Below are positions 14,600 to 23,586 of a DNA stretch of 38,474 nucleotides, one piece after another (within the stretch, counting starts at the first letter, position 1; every line of letters begins with the position of its first letter). The stretch lies in the NCBI GenBank assembly GCA_021739985.1, contig JAIPAR010000006.1, positions 1-38,474 on the forward strand. Reading direction: 5' to 3'. This DNA is from Bacteroidales bacterium (GTDB lineage: Bacteria > Bacteroidota > Bacteroidia > Bacteroidales > M50B96). The translations under genes and the position numbers were made by a program. The notes under the pieces were generated by a model. It was given only the letters and a program-made list of their open reading frames with translations. It did not search any database and was not told the origin of the DNA.

Positions 14600-15838
14600 T
14601 TACAGCTCTTCTGCCGGCTGTTGAATCACCTTTTTTTGTTGAATAGTTTTCCGGATTTGTTTCGGAACAACTATTTTTTCATGAATAATCACATTAACTG
14701 TGTCGTAAACGGTTGAATCGCTTACAACGGACTCGTTTTCAAGCAGGGTTGGTTGATTGGTATTGGATTGATTAACCGGCAGTGTATGTTCCTGATTAAG
14801 TTCTGGTTCGGTAAGGATTTCCGGCTGAGAGGTTGCTTCCTGAATGATTTCAGGCTCAGCAGGTATGCTAAGTTCAGTAGCTGGCTGAACGAGTTTCTCT
14901 TCGGCTGATGGATTGGAAACAAGTGTTGTGATGACTGTTCCAACACTAACAACTCCAACAACGGATGCCACCAGAACTGCTTGAACATGACTGGCAACGA
15001 ATTGCGAAATCTTGCCCACCAGATTGGTAGCGGTTTGTGTTTGGAGACCGGCTGTAGTTTGACTGGATGCAGAGGATAAAGATTGAGCGATTTGATCTTC
15101 TCCCAGCTTGTGGCTGAAAGCAGACCAGTCGGCAGCAGGTGGAACAACCAGGTCGCCCAATTCCTGCCGGAACAATTCGTCAATATATTTTAGTTCATCA
15201 CTCATAGGTATCAACAGTAAAGCTACTGCCTTTTTAGATATGTTTTGTTTCTCTTTAATCTGTGTTTTTTCAAATAACTTCTTTTGGATGAGTTTGCGCG
15301 CCCGTAACAATTGTGTCTTCGAGGTAGCTTCTGCAATCCCAAGCATTTCGGCTATTTCCTTATGCTTGTACTCTTCAAAAACTGACAGGTTGAACACCAT
15401 TCTGAAACCTTCCGGTAGTTGAGTGATGATTTCCATCAATTCGTCACGACTAAAATCAGCATGCTGAATTCGGTCTTTGACGGATAAATCGGCTTCTTCA
15501 ACTTCCTCCGGAAATTCATCCGGAATCGATGATATGCGGGATTCTTCTCCAAAGGTGGTGGAATTCTGCTGATCATTATACTTTCTAAAATGCATCAGAG
15601 CCGTATTCACCATAATCCTTCGAACCCAACCTTCGAAGCTTCCTTTATCGGCAAACTGTTCGATTTTTGTAAAAACTGTCAAAAAACCTTCCTGCATGAT
15701 ATCTTCCGCCTCTTCCCTGGTACGTGTGTAGCGCATGCAGACACCGAGCATCATCGGAGCAAATCGCTCATATACAATTTTCTGTGCTTTCTGGTTCCGA
15801 AGCTTACAGGCTTCAATCACCGATTGATCTACCCTCAT
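14600..15838 (-). CDS. ECF sigma factor fused to a membrane-anchored anti-sigma-like C-terminus
   Basis: A 412-residue ORF. Residues 1-190 are a standard ECF (sigma-70 group 4) factor: region 2 with AEDIMQEGFLTVFTKIEQF and FEGWVRRIMVNTALMHFRK, and region 4 with LPEGFRMVFNLSVFEEY, HKEIAEMLGIAEATSKTQLLRARK. From Met212 the protein reads MSDELKYIDELFRQELGD, resembling the separate Bacteroidota membrane protein often encoded after such sigma genes. A single transmembrane helix follows at about residues 286-306, then a Pro/Glu-rich segment and a YDTVNVIIHEK tail expected in the periplasm. No stop interrupts the join. ATG 15205 (Met212) could serve as an internal start. A -1 shift at the A6 tract (15265-15270) would end the sigma part as EKNTD. 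This is either a true tethered sigma factor or two overlapping genes joined by an indel. Confidence 0.8.
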   Translation of the reverse strand: MRVDQSVIEACKLRNQKAQKIVYERFAPMMLGVCMRYTRTREEAEDIMQEGFLTVFTKIEQFADKGSFEGWVRRIMVNTALMHFRKYNDQQNSTTFGEESRISSIPDEFPEEVEEADLSVKDRIQHADFSRDELMEIITQLPEGFRMVFNLSVFEEYKHKEIAEMLGIAEATSKTQLLRARKLIQKKLFEKTQIKEKQNISKKAVALLLIPMSDELKYIDELFRQELGDLVVPPAADWSAFSHKLGEDQIAQSLSSASSQTTAGLQTQTATNLVGKISQFVASHVQAVLVASVVGVVSVGTVITTLVSNPSAEEKLVQPATELSIPAEPEIIQEATSQPEILTEPELNQEHTLPVNQSNTNQPTLLENESVVSDSTVYDTVNVIIHEKIVVPKQIRKTIQQKKVIQQPAEEL

Positions 15839-15932
15839 ACTCTTTCACATTGACGAGATGCAATCTTATAAATTTGGTTGCATGTTCGTATCAAAAAAAT
15901 CATTTTAGTTCAATATTTTAGATGTCTAAAGT

Positions 15933-18263
15933 ATGAAAATTTCACGTATGTCGAAGCTGCTATCTAATCTATTTGCATTCACCATTTTATTCATTTTTTC
16001 AATGTGTAATTCGCCTTCCGGTAATCCCGGAGAAGCAGCAAAACCTGCCGGGAAGATGCTGACTTCGTATGTGAATCCTTTTATTGGAACTCAAAACATG
16101 GGTCATACTTTTCCGGGTGCCGCTGCTCCTTTCGGAATGGTTCAACTTAGTCCCGATACAAGACAGCTTCCAATGTTCATCGATGGGCTCTATAATCCTG
16201 ATGTGTATAAGTATTGTGCAGGTTATCAATATGATGACTCGCTCATATATGGATTTAGCCATACCCATTTTAGCGGTACAGGTCATTCCGATTTAGGTGA
16301 TTTTTTGATGATTCCGGCTTCCGGTGTCAAATCATTGATGCCTCAGGAATATGCCCTTGCCTTTTCACATCAACAGGAAAAAGCATCACCCGGTTATTAT
16401 CAGGTCTATTTTCAGCAAAAGGGAATCAATGTAGAGCTTACGGCCAGCGAACGGGTTGGTGTTCATCGGTATCGATTTGAAAATCAGGAACAACATAGTT
16501 TGATGATTGATTTTCGTTCCAATATCTACCCCCATGATGATAAAAATGTCTGGACTTTTGTAAGGGTTGAAAATGATTCAACCATTACCGGTTATCGACA
16601 AACTACAGGCTGGGCCCGGACACGGATTGTTTATTTCGCACTCCGATTTTCCAAGGCTTTTACATCCTATGGGCATCATAAATTTGATTCCGGATTGTAC
16701 AAGGGTTTTTATCGAAAATTTGATGAAGAACATAATTTTCCGGAGATGGCCGGCCGTGAGCTTATGGCCTGGTTCGATTTCGGAACCGAGCCCGGGGAAG
16801 AAGTCCAGGCTTTCATGGCTCTTTCATCGGTTTCGACGGATGGAGCCCTGAAGAACCTCAAGAAAGAAGCCGGCTCCTTTGACTTTGAAACCATTTTAGC
16901 TCGAACTGAGCATAAATGGGAGCAGGAATTATCCCGGATTCGAATTGAAACCTTGCAAGAGGAGGATAAAATCTCTTTCTATACTTCGCTCTATCATACA
17001 ATGTTAAGTCCGGTGATATATGAAGATATAGATGGACGCTATCGAGGTCTGGATCAGAATAATCATAATTCAGCCGGATTTCGGAATTATACCATTTTCT
17101 CCTTGTGGGATACCTACCGGACACTGCACCCACTCTTCAATCTTATTCAGTCTGAAAGAAACAACGATATGATTCAAAGTATGCTGGCTCATCAGGAAGA
17201 ATCGGTGCATGGTATGCTACCCGTGTGGAGCCACTATTCCAACGAGAATTGGTGTATGATTGGGTATCATGCCGTGAGTGTTATCACGGATGCATTTGTC
17301 AATCAAACAACTTCAGCCGATATTCATAAGGCATTAAAAGCTTGTGTTGCAACGGCTAATGTCGATTATTTTGATGGGATTGGCTCGTATAAAGAGCTTG
17401 GATTTGTAGCTGAAGATTTGAGCTCCAATTCGGTTTCCAAAACCCTGGAATATGCTTATAATGACTGGTGTATTGCTCGTCTTGCCAAGCTGGCCGGAGA
17501 TACGGTCATCGAAGCGGAATTTCTCAAACGCTCCGGGTATTTTGAGCATCTATTTGATTCGATAAGTGGATTTATGCGCCCTAAACTTGCCAATGGCGCC
17601 TGGAAAGAGCCCTTCGACCCCATGGATACACATGGTCAGGGTTTTATTGAGGGAAATGCATATAATTATGGTTTATATATTCCCCATCATCCTGAGAGAC
17701 TGGTAGAATTATTAGGAGGGAAAAGCCACTTTTCAGCTTTCCTGGATACGATTTTCAATATGGAACTGGATGATAAATACATGGAGAAAAATGAAGATAT
17801 TACTCGGGAAGGATTAATTGGCACTTATGTGCATGGCAATGAACCGGGTCATCATATTCCCTATCTTTATAATTATTCCGATGCTCCCTGGAAAACACAG
17901 GAAAGAGTGAGAATGATTTTGCGCAAGATGTATTTGCCTGAGATTGATGGACTTTGTGGGAATGATGATGCCGGACAAATGAGCGCCTGGTATATTATGA
18001 GTTCCCTTGGATTTTACCCGCTTTGTCCGGGTTCCGGAATGTATGAAATAGGAAGCCCGCTGGTGGTATCTGCCATGGTTCGCTTACCGAGGAATCTCAT
18101 CCTCTACATTGAAACTGAAAATCAATCCGAAGAGAATGTATATGTTCAGACTGTAAGATGGAATGGAAAAGTTATCCAAGGAAATCAGCTTCCCGTTGCT
18201 GAATTATTGCAAGGCGGGAAGCTGATTTTTACGATGGGACCAAATCCTTCGAAAGAATTATAA
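15933..18263 (+). CDS. GH92 alpha-mannosidase-like lipoprotein
   Basis: A 776-residue glycoside hydrolase of family 92, calcium-dependent exo-acting alpha-mannosidases that trim N-glycans or yeast mannans. Recognisable blocks are SYVNPFIGTQNMGHTFPGAAAPFGM, CAGYQYDD, GFSHTHFSGTG near the N-terminus, FSLWDTYRTLHPL mid-protein, and GNEPGHHIPYLYN and GNDDAGQMSAWY in the C-terminal catalytic region. The signal sequence ends in FSMC with Cys25 as lipidation site, so the enzyme is probably on the outer membrane. It is not beside SusC/SusD genes, unlike many GH92 genes. The last codons overlap the convergent DUF1207 gene by 6 bp and contain a perfect 14-bp inverted repeat. Confidence 0.93.
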   Translation: MKISRMSKLLSNLFAFTILFIFSMCNSPSGNPGEAAKPAGKMLTSYVNPFIGTQNMGHTFPGAAAPFGMVQLSPDTRQLPMFIDGLYNPDVYKYCAGYQYDDSLIYGFSHTHFSGTGHSDLGDFLMIPASGVKSLMPQEYALAFSHQQEKASPGYYQVYFQQKGINVELTASERVGVHRYRFENQEQHSLMIDFRSNIYPHDDKNVWTFVRVENDSTITGYRQTTGWARTRIVYFALRFSKAFTSYGHHKFDSGLYKGFYRKFDEEHNFPEMAGRELMAWFDFGTEPGEEVQAFMALSSVSTDGALKNLKKEAGSFDFETILARTEHKWEQELSRIRIETLQEEDKISFYTSLYHTMLSPVIYEDIDGRYRGLDQNNHNSAGFRNYTIFSLWDTYRTLHPLFNLIQSERNNDMIQSMLAHQEESVHGMLPVWSHYSNENWCMIGYHAVSVITDAFVNQTTSADIHKALKACVATANVDYFDGIGSYKELGFVAEDLSSNSVSKTLEYAYNDWCIARLAKLAGDTVIEAEFLKRSGYFEHLFDSISGFMRPKLANGAWKEPFDPMDTHGQGFIEGNAYNYGLYIPHHPERLVELLGGKSHFSAFLDTIFNMELDDKYMEKNEDITREGLIGTYVHGNEPGHHIPYLYNYSDAPWKTQERVRMILRKMYLPEIDGLCGNDDAGQMSAWYIMSSLGFYPLCPGSGMYEIGSPLVVSAMVRLPRNLILYIETENQSEENVYVQTVRWNGKVIQGNQLPVAELLQGGKLIFTMGPNPSKEL
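18182..18228. terminator. Perfect 14-bp inverted repeat in the GH92 3' end; candidate bidirectional terminator
   Basis: AAATCAGCTTCCCG (18182-18195) and CGGGAAGCTGATTT (18215-18228) are exact inverse complements around a 19-nt loop, followed on the plus strand by a run of Ts (18226-18230). It lies 30 nt beyond the stop of the minus-strand DUF1207 gene, where a terminator is expected, but within the last 30 codons of GH92. Confidence 0.55.
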
Positions 18264-19253
18264 ATCAGCATTTACAAAAAAGGCTACGAACTCTTCATGC
18301 CGATTGTAAAATTGATTGGCCAAGGCTCGACCTGTGTAATAGTTAATTCCAATATTCAATCGACTTGTCACTTTTCCGATGGGCAAAAACCAGCCAGCCT
18401 TGAGCGAAATGTTTCTCGACCAGCCATTTAACTGATACGAGCTTACATTTCCGGCCATAAAAAATCCGCCTAATTGCTTATTTCTCAAAGGATAAGACAA
18501 TTCAGCACCGGCTTGATAATTAAACCAGCTTTCTTTATGTGGCTTATTTTGGCGCTCGCCTAAGAAATCCGAACCGGGAAGAAAAAAACCAAAATCTCCA
18601 TAAAGTTGAAGGACATTTTCATAGTGCGGAATTACAAAATGCAAGGGGCGAAAAGCTGCCGACAAAATAAAATCATCCCTTACAGGCAACTGAGAGGTGT
18701 TTACATCAAAATCTACAGGAGAGTAAACGGTACTGGTTGCAAATTCATCGCCAATATGCGTGCAAATATGATGTTTCGAGAAACGAAGATCGAGCCATTC
18801 GGCCGGCCGCGCTGCCAGGGCCAGGTAATAAATTCCATCTACCGAAATCAAATCATGATTTCCTGAACGCATGATTACCGGGGTCATAAAGCCTAATTCA
18901 AGCTCAATGCCCAGTTTCGGATTCTTTTTGCTCATGAATTTAAAAAAGGAATAACGAACGCCTGCATAAAAGCTCAATCTACCCAAATAACCATCTCCAT
19001 CATTGATACGATCCCCGGTTTCATAATCACTGTATAACACATGCTGGGTGCTCATTTCGAAACGATTACCTAAAGGATCAGCCAAATAGGAAGGATATAA
19101 GTTTTCAGAATCAAACCATTTAAGGTAATAATTCCCCACCGATAAATTATAGTCAACGGGCTCAATGGGAGTAGGAGTACCGTTCACAATATCCTGTGAC
19201 TGACTTTGAAGCAATATCAGGATAAAACCTAAAAGTATAGCTAATTTCTTCAT
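18258..19253 (-). CDS. DUF1207-family outer-membrane protein
   Basis: A 331-residue exported protein with signal peptide (KKLAILLGFILILLQSQS). The YPSYLADPLGNRF segment, GRLSFYAGVRYSFFKF, and the RFSKHHICTHIGDEF block resemble DUF1207 proteins, beta-rich and probably outer-membrane, of unknown function. Alternating beta-strand pattern continues to the end. A TTG at 19259 would add two residues, but ATG 19253 is the natural start, 6 nt after the Kelch gene stop. It is the last gene of the minus-strand run that begins with the glutamine amidotransferase. It converges on GH92. Confidence 0.68.
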   Translation of the reverse strand: MKKLAILLGFILILLQSQSQDIVNGTPTPIEPVDYNLSVGNYYLKWFDSENLYPSYLADPLGNRFEMSTQHVLYSDYETGDRINDGDGYLGRLSFYAGVRYSFFKFMSKKNPKLGIELELGFMTPVIMRSGNHDLISVDGIYYLALAARPAEWLDLRFSKHHICTHIGDEFATSTVYSPVDFDVNTSQLPVRDDFILSAAFRPLHFVIPHYENVLQLYGDFGFFLPGSDFLGERQNKPHKESWFNYQAGAELSYPLRNKQLGGFFMAGNVSSYQLNGWSRNISLKAGWFLPIGKVTSRLNIGINYYTGRALANQFYNRHEEFVAFFVNADL

Positions 19254-19259
19254 AAACAA

Positions 19260-20423
19260 TTATTTAAGATACCCACTCCAAACATCGTTTGACTGTCCGT
19301 TTCGGTTAGTCATCCCACCTAAAATCCAAATTTTTTGCTGAAACACGATTGCAGCATATCCATGCCGTGCATCAAAGGCATCTCCTTGAGAGTCCACCCA
19401 CCAATTATCATATTCATCCATAAACCAAATAGGGAAATTGCTATCATAGGTAAAATGATAATGCACATTGCTGTTGTTTTTACCGGGTAATAACCACATG
19501 GAACCTTCGAAATAAACCATTTGATGATCTACCCGCCATAGATATCCCTGATTAAAAAGGGTGTCAATCTCAGGAATCCAATTAATTCCATCTTCACTGG
19601 TCCAAACCTGGTTCCAATCATCCGAAGGATGGGAAGAACCCGGATCGGATTCAAAGATTACCCCATGCGAACCTCCCTGCATATATATTTTATTCGTAAT
19701 TGGATTTACGGCAATCGCTTGTTCGGCCCGGATACCATAGTCATTGTTCTGAACTCTTTCCCAGGTGGTTCCGTTTGTCGAGCGCCATACATCACTAAAA
19801 TACTTCATGGAATAACGGCCACTTACATCCGGGATTTGTGAAAAGCCTCCAATCACATACAAATATTTTTGTCCATCATGCTCAGCAACCACGCAACCAT
19901 GATTCATCCGCGGATACCAATCGGTAAATTCACCATCTTCATTCAGCGCCTCTGACGGTAATTTAATCACGGACCAGTTAATTCCATCCACGGAACGCCA
20001 TACATCATTTTGGAACTCACGAACACCGGTAATTTCATTTACGGAGAAACCCCCAATCAAGTAAATGGCTTCTTCCATTCCATTATTATAAACTACCAAT
20101 CCATGACCGCGACGCCCATGAAAAGGGGCATCTTCCAGTTCGAGTGTCCAGTGTTCACCATCATTCGAGCTCCATATATCTTCATAATAGGTATCTCCGG
20201 AATTCTCTCCGGGATTATAACCACCTATGATCCACATTTTTCCGTTAAAAACAACGGCAGCATGATCGACTCTCTTCTCCCAGCTTGCATGAGCAGTAAT
20301 TTCTTCCCATTGGAAACGACCATCATACTCGGGGAGTTGATAATCGTCGTAAGATTGAAATTCGCAGGCTCCCAGGAAGAAGGGTAGAACCAGCAGGATT
20401 TTCCAGTTTTTTTGTGTTAACAT
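19260..20423 (-). CDS. Kelch-repeat beta-propeller lipoprotein
   Basis: A 387-residue protein with a lipoprotein signal ending LGAC (Cys20), so it is exported and lipid-anchored. It consists of Kelch-type blades: VDHAAVVFNGKMWIIGGYN, DIWSSNDGEHW, GLVVYNNGMEEAIYLIGG, DVWRSVDGINW, HDGQKYLYVIGGF, DVWRSTNGTTW and a final blade with GYAAIVFQQKIWILGGM. The GG doublets and spaced aromatic residues define about six blades. No catalytic residues are seen; ligand binding is likely. It starts 10 nt after the DUF2797 gene and is followed 6 nt later by DUF1207, forming an envelope pair at the tail of the aromatic biosynthesis run. Confidence 0.87.
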   Translation of the reverse strand: MLTQKNWKILLVLPFFLGACEFQSYDDYQLPEYDGRFQWEEITAHASWEKRVDHAAVVFNGKMWIIGGYNPGENSGDTYYEDIWSSNDGEHWTLELEDAPFHGRRGHGLVVYNNGMEEAIYLIGGFSVNEITGVREFQNDVWRSVDGINWSVIKLPSEALNEDGEFTDWYPRMNHGCVVAEHDGQKYLYVIGGFSQIPDVSGRYSMKYFSDVWRSTNGTTWERVQNNDYGIRAEQAIAVNPITNKIYMQGGSHGVIFESDPGSSHPSDDWNQVWTSEDGINWIPEIDTLFNQGYLWRVDHQMVYFEGSMWLLPGKNNSNVHYHFTYDSNFPIWFMDEYDNWWVDSQGDAFDARHGYAAIVFQQKIWILGGMTNRNGQSNDVWSGYLK

Positions 20424-20433
20424 GAATGTTTAA

Positions 20434-21237
20434 TTAATTGTATTTCAATGTAATAGAATATCCTCCGTATTTACGGATATTAAGAGAATCGCCATTATCG
20501 AATAGTAGGTACTGTCCTCGGATTCCGATAAGCGTTCTTGATACTTCTCTGCTTTTTTCCAGATTGGTGTAATTTACTTTAAGAGGATAAGCTGCCACCG
20601 GATATTGTATCTCGGTGATTTCATGATTGTCATCGTAAAATTTAGAAGATGAAGCACTTAAATAAGAAAGAGCTCTTTCTTTTTCACGCATTAAGTCAAC
20701 CGACTCATCCTTTTTATTGGTAAGCATGTTACGCCAGTTGGTTTTATCTTTCAGGATGTTTTTAAGTTCCACCTCGATGATGCCTGCCAGAAAGCGATTG
20801 GGCGTTTTAGCCAACCGAATGGCTTTCCAGGCTCCCTGATCAATCCATCGGGTGGGGACCTGAGTAGCTCTCGTTACACCAACTTTCACCGAATCGGTGA
20901 GAGCCAGATATACGTAATGGTCCTGCAGACAGAATTGCTCGGCAAAGCGCCGGTCGCGACTAATGCCTTCGTGTGCTTTGCATAATTCAGGATTGAAAAT
21001 GCAATCATCGGTTTGAGGCAACGTTTTAAAGCAGGGATAACAATAGCCCTGGAAATAGGATGTTTCTGTCAGCCGGCCGCAATGAAGGCAATGAATTTCA
21101 CCTGACCAGCCTAGCGTTATGGGCTTGCCAATCAATTCATTCATATTGATTATTTGCTCGTTGAGTTGAAGTGAATACTCAACCTGCTGATTGAGTGTTG
21201 TTTCCATTTTCTGCAGGATACCTGAATATTCTTTCAT
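20434..21237 (-). CDS. DUF2797 protein with Cys-rich zinc-ribbon-like motif
   Basis: A 267-residue cytoplasmic protein of the DUF2797 family. Features are an N-terminal YSGILQKM, a probable metal site CLHCGR...CYPC (residues about 50-70), CIFNPELCKAHEG, and HYVYLALTDSVKVGVTR. The last segment resembles the strand pair of GIY-YIG nuclease folds (my inference). The function of the family is not established. It starts 22 nt after aroC and ends 10 nt before the Kelch gene. Confidence 0.8.
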   Translation of the reverse strand: MKEYSGILQKMETTLNQQVEYSLQLNEQIINMNELIGKPITLGWSGEIHCLHCGRLTETSYFQGYCYPCFKTLPQTDDCIFNPELCKAHEGISRDRRFAEQFCLQDHYVYLALTDSVKVGVTRATQVPTRWIDQGAWKAIRLAKTPNRFLAGIIEVELKNILKDKTNWRNMLTNKKDESVDLMREKERALSYLSASSSKFYDDNHEITEIQYPVAAYPLKVNYTNLEKSREVSRTLIGIRGQYLLFDNGDSLNIRKYGGYSITLKYN

Positions 21238-21259
21238 GCGGATGGCTTAGGGGATTGAG

Positions 21260-22249
21260 TTAAAAAATCAATTTTCGCTGCTGGGCCAGCAGTAGGAAAT
21301 CAGCCAGGGCAATTGCGGTAATACTTTCAATGATGACAGGCACACGCAGTGCAATGCAAGCATCATGACGACCCTTAATTTGGAGGCTTTGCATCGCCTG
21401 ATTGCCGAAATGCCAGCTTTCCTGTTCAAGGCTAATGCTGGAAGTTGGTTTAACTGCTACCCTGAATACAAGTTCATTTCCATTGCTGAGGCCTCCATTG
21501 ATTCCCCCGGCATGGTTGCTGGCCGTTTTTCCACTTGCATCGATGATTGAATCGTTGTGCTCCGAACCTTTCATGCGGGCAGCTGCAAATCCGCTTCCGA
21601 ATTCAATTCCTTTAATGGCCGGAACTGAAAAAGCGAAATGGCTAATGATTGATTCAATGGAATCAAAAAAGGGCTCGCCTAGTCCAACAGGCAATCCTTG
21701 TGTACGACATTCAATGATTCCTCCGATAGAATCCCCCGAAGCCAAAGCTTCTGACAGGGCTTGTTCAATATTCTTATTTCCTCCGACTTCCATCAGGCTG
21801 GCCGCTGGAAGGATGGGAGAGATTATTTTTTTAGCAATTACGCCGGCTGCGACCAGCCCCAAGGTTAATCGTCCTGAAAACATTCCTCCGCCGGCACGTG
21901 CTGCATAGCCACCATATTTTATGTGAGCAGTGAAATCTGCATGCCCAGGTCGGGGATGCTGTTGCAGATTTTCATAATCTTTGCTTTGCGTGCTTTCATT
22001 TAAAAAGCGAATCAAAATCGGGCCACCGCTTGTGAATCCATTGTAAATACCAGATTCGATGATCGGGATATCTGACTCCAGCCGGGGAGTAGTGCCCGGA
22101 TTCCCGGATTTGCGCCTTCCCAAATCTTCTTGAAAATCTTCAGGTGAAATCGGAATTCCGGCAGGGCAGCCATCAATCAACACCCCCAAAGCGGAACCGT
22201 GTGATTCACCGAAAATGCTGATTCTAAATATCCTGCCTGCTGTATTCAT
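21260..22249 (-). CDS. aroC: Chorismate synthase
   Basis: A 329-residue enzyme that converts 5-enolpyruvylshikimate-3-phosphate to chorismate using reduced FMN, the last shikimate step. Both conserved histidines are present, in FGESHG and in RPGHADF, with GRRKSGNPGTTPR near the N-terminus and GRHDACIALRVPVIIES near the C-terminus. The block GGGMFSGRLT has Met where many homologues have His. The protein is slightly shorter than the usual 350-390 residues. It lies 80 nt downstream of aroA in the pathway cluster, the largest gap within it. Confidence 0.95.
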   Translation of the reverse strand: MNTAGRIFRISIFGESHGSALGVLIDGCPAGIPISPEDFQEDLGRRKSGNPGTTPRLESDIPIIESGIYNGFTSGGPILIRFLNESTQSKDYENLQQHPRPGHADFTAHIKYGGYAARAGGGMFSGRLTLGLVAAGVIAKKIISPILPAASLMEVGGNKNIEQALSEALASGDSIGGIIECRTQGLPVGLGEPFFDSIESIISHFAFSVPAIKGIEFGSGFAAARMKGSEHNDSIIDASGKTASNHAGGINGGLSNGNELVFRVAVKPTSSISLEQESWHFGNQAMQSLQIKGRHDACIALRVPVIIESITAIALADFLLLAQQRKLIF

Positions 22250-22329
22250 GCTGTGCTTTTTCTAATAAATTCTAACTAGAAAGATTTTAATACTTAGCTG
22301 TGTAAAGATAATTATTTGCCTGAATGATG

Positions 22330-23586
22330 TCATAGGCGGCTGGAATCCATCCCTGAAAAATCGTCCCAAAACCCGGGATACGATTTCGCCACTGCAGCTG
22401 CATCCTGGATAATTACTTCATTATCAGCCCTAAGCGAAGCTATTGCCAGAGCCATCGCAATCCGGTGATCATTATGGGCGTGCACCACACCTCCTGAAAT
22501 TGTACCTCCTTCGATATACAAACAGTTATCATCCTCCCAAAGTTTAACTCCCAAGGCAGAGAATTCACGAATCAAACTATCTCGTCGGTTGCTCTCCTTA
22601 TTGAGCAGGCGGTTTGTCCCATGTAGAATACTGGTTCCTTCTGCAACCGCAGCCAGAGCTGTAAGTGGTGGGAATAAATCGGGAGTTTGTGCCAAATCCG
22701 CTTGAAAAGCCGGAATGTGTGAAGCCTTGCGAATAATTAAATTTTCATTTTCCCAGGAATAATTAGATTTAGGAATGTAGTGTAGAATCGATTTATCTCC
22801 CTGACTTGATTCCGGATTCAGATTTTGAAGTTTAGCTGAACCTGCCAATAAACCGGCGACTATGAAAAACGCTGCATTGCTCCAATCTCCTTCGGGAATA
22901 AAAGTTCCGGCCTGGTAGCTTTGATTTCCGGGAATAGAAAAAGTTTGATACTCCTGATGGGAAATTTTCACACCAAAACTCTGCAAGGTGTTGAGAGTTA
23001 AATCGATATAAGGCTTTGAATTTAAATTGATGACGTTCAATTGGCTATCATCCTTCAATAAGGGTAAAGTGAAAAGTAAGCCTGTTAGAAATTGAGAGCT
23101 TAAGGAGGCATTTATAGTGTATCTACCCGGTTGGATGGGACCTTTGACATAGAGAGGGAATCCCGTTCCGGTGGCCTGTAGTTCAACACCCATTTCACTC
23201 AACGAATCTACAATCCCGGCCTGGCTTCGGTTTGACAGACTACCGGTGGCATAAAAAAGCATGCGTTCATGATTCAAGGCGAGTATGGGCAGAAACATAC
23301 GGGCAGCCAGGCCAGATTCGCCGGCAAAAAGACTCGCATCCTGAAATTTTAGCCCTCCCTGAATCCAAATTCCATCTTCCTGTCTATCTGTCTCAGCTCC
23401 AAGATTTTGAATTAATTGTAAAACCGTTTCTGTATCCTGGTTATAGCTGGTACAGTGAATAAATGAACGTCCTTCAGCGAGCAAGGCTCCGAGTAAAAGC
23501 CGCTGAAAATGACTTTTGGAGGGAGGAATGGTAATATTCCCGTGCCAAAGCCCTGGATGTAGCTTAATTTCAGATTGAGGATTCAT
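22330..23586 (-). CDS. aroA: 3-phosphoshikimate 1-carboxyvinyltransferase (EPSP synthase)
   Basis: A 418-residue enzyme that transfers enolpyruvyl from PEP to shikimate 3-phosphate. Seen are PPSKSHFQR (shikimate-phosphate and PEP binding), ESGLAARMFLP, LSSQFLTGLL, the Asp of QTPDLFPPL, NKESNRRDSL and NDHRIAMALAIASL, followed by KSYPGFWDDF. The two-domain repeat typical of the family fits the length. The start overlaps aroD by 17 nt, so the two are translationally coupled. Confidence 0.95.
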   Translation of the reverse strand: MNPQSEIKLHPGLWHGNITIPPSKSHFQRLLLGALLAEGRSFIHCTSYNQDTETVLQLIQNLGAETDRQEDGIWIQGGLKFQDASLFAGESGLAARMFLPILALNHERMLFYATGSLSNRSQAGIVDSLSEMGVELQATGTGFPLYVKGPIQPGRYTINASLSSQFLTGLLFTLPLLKDDSQLNVINLNSKPYIDLTLNTLQSFGVKISHQEYQTFSIPGNQSYQAGTFIPEGDWSNAAFFIVAGLLAGSAKLQNLNPESSQGDKSILHYIPKSNYSWENENLIIRKASHIPAFQADLAQTPDLFPPLTALAAVAEGTSILHGTNRLLNKESNRRDSLIREFSALGVKLWEDDNCLYIEGGTISGGVVHAHNDHRIAMALAIASLRADNEVIIQDAAAVAKSYPGFWDDFSGMDSSRL

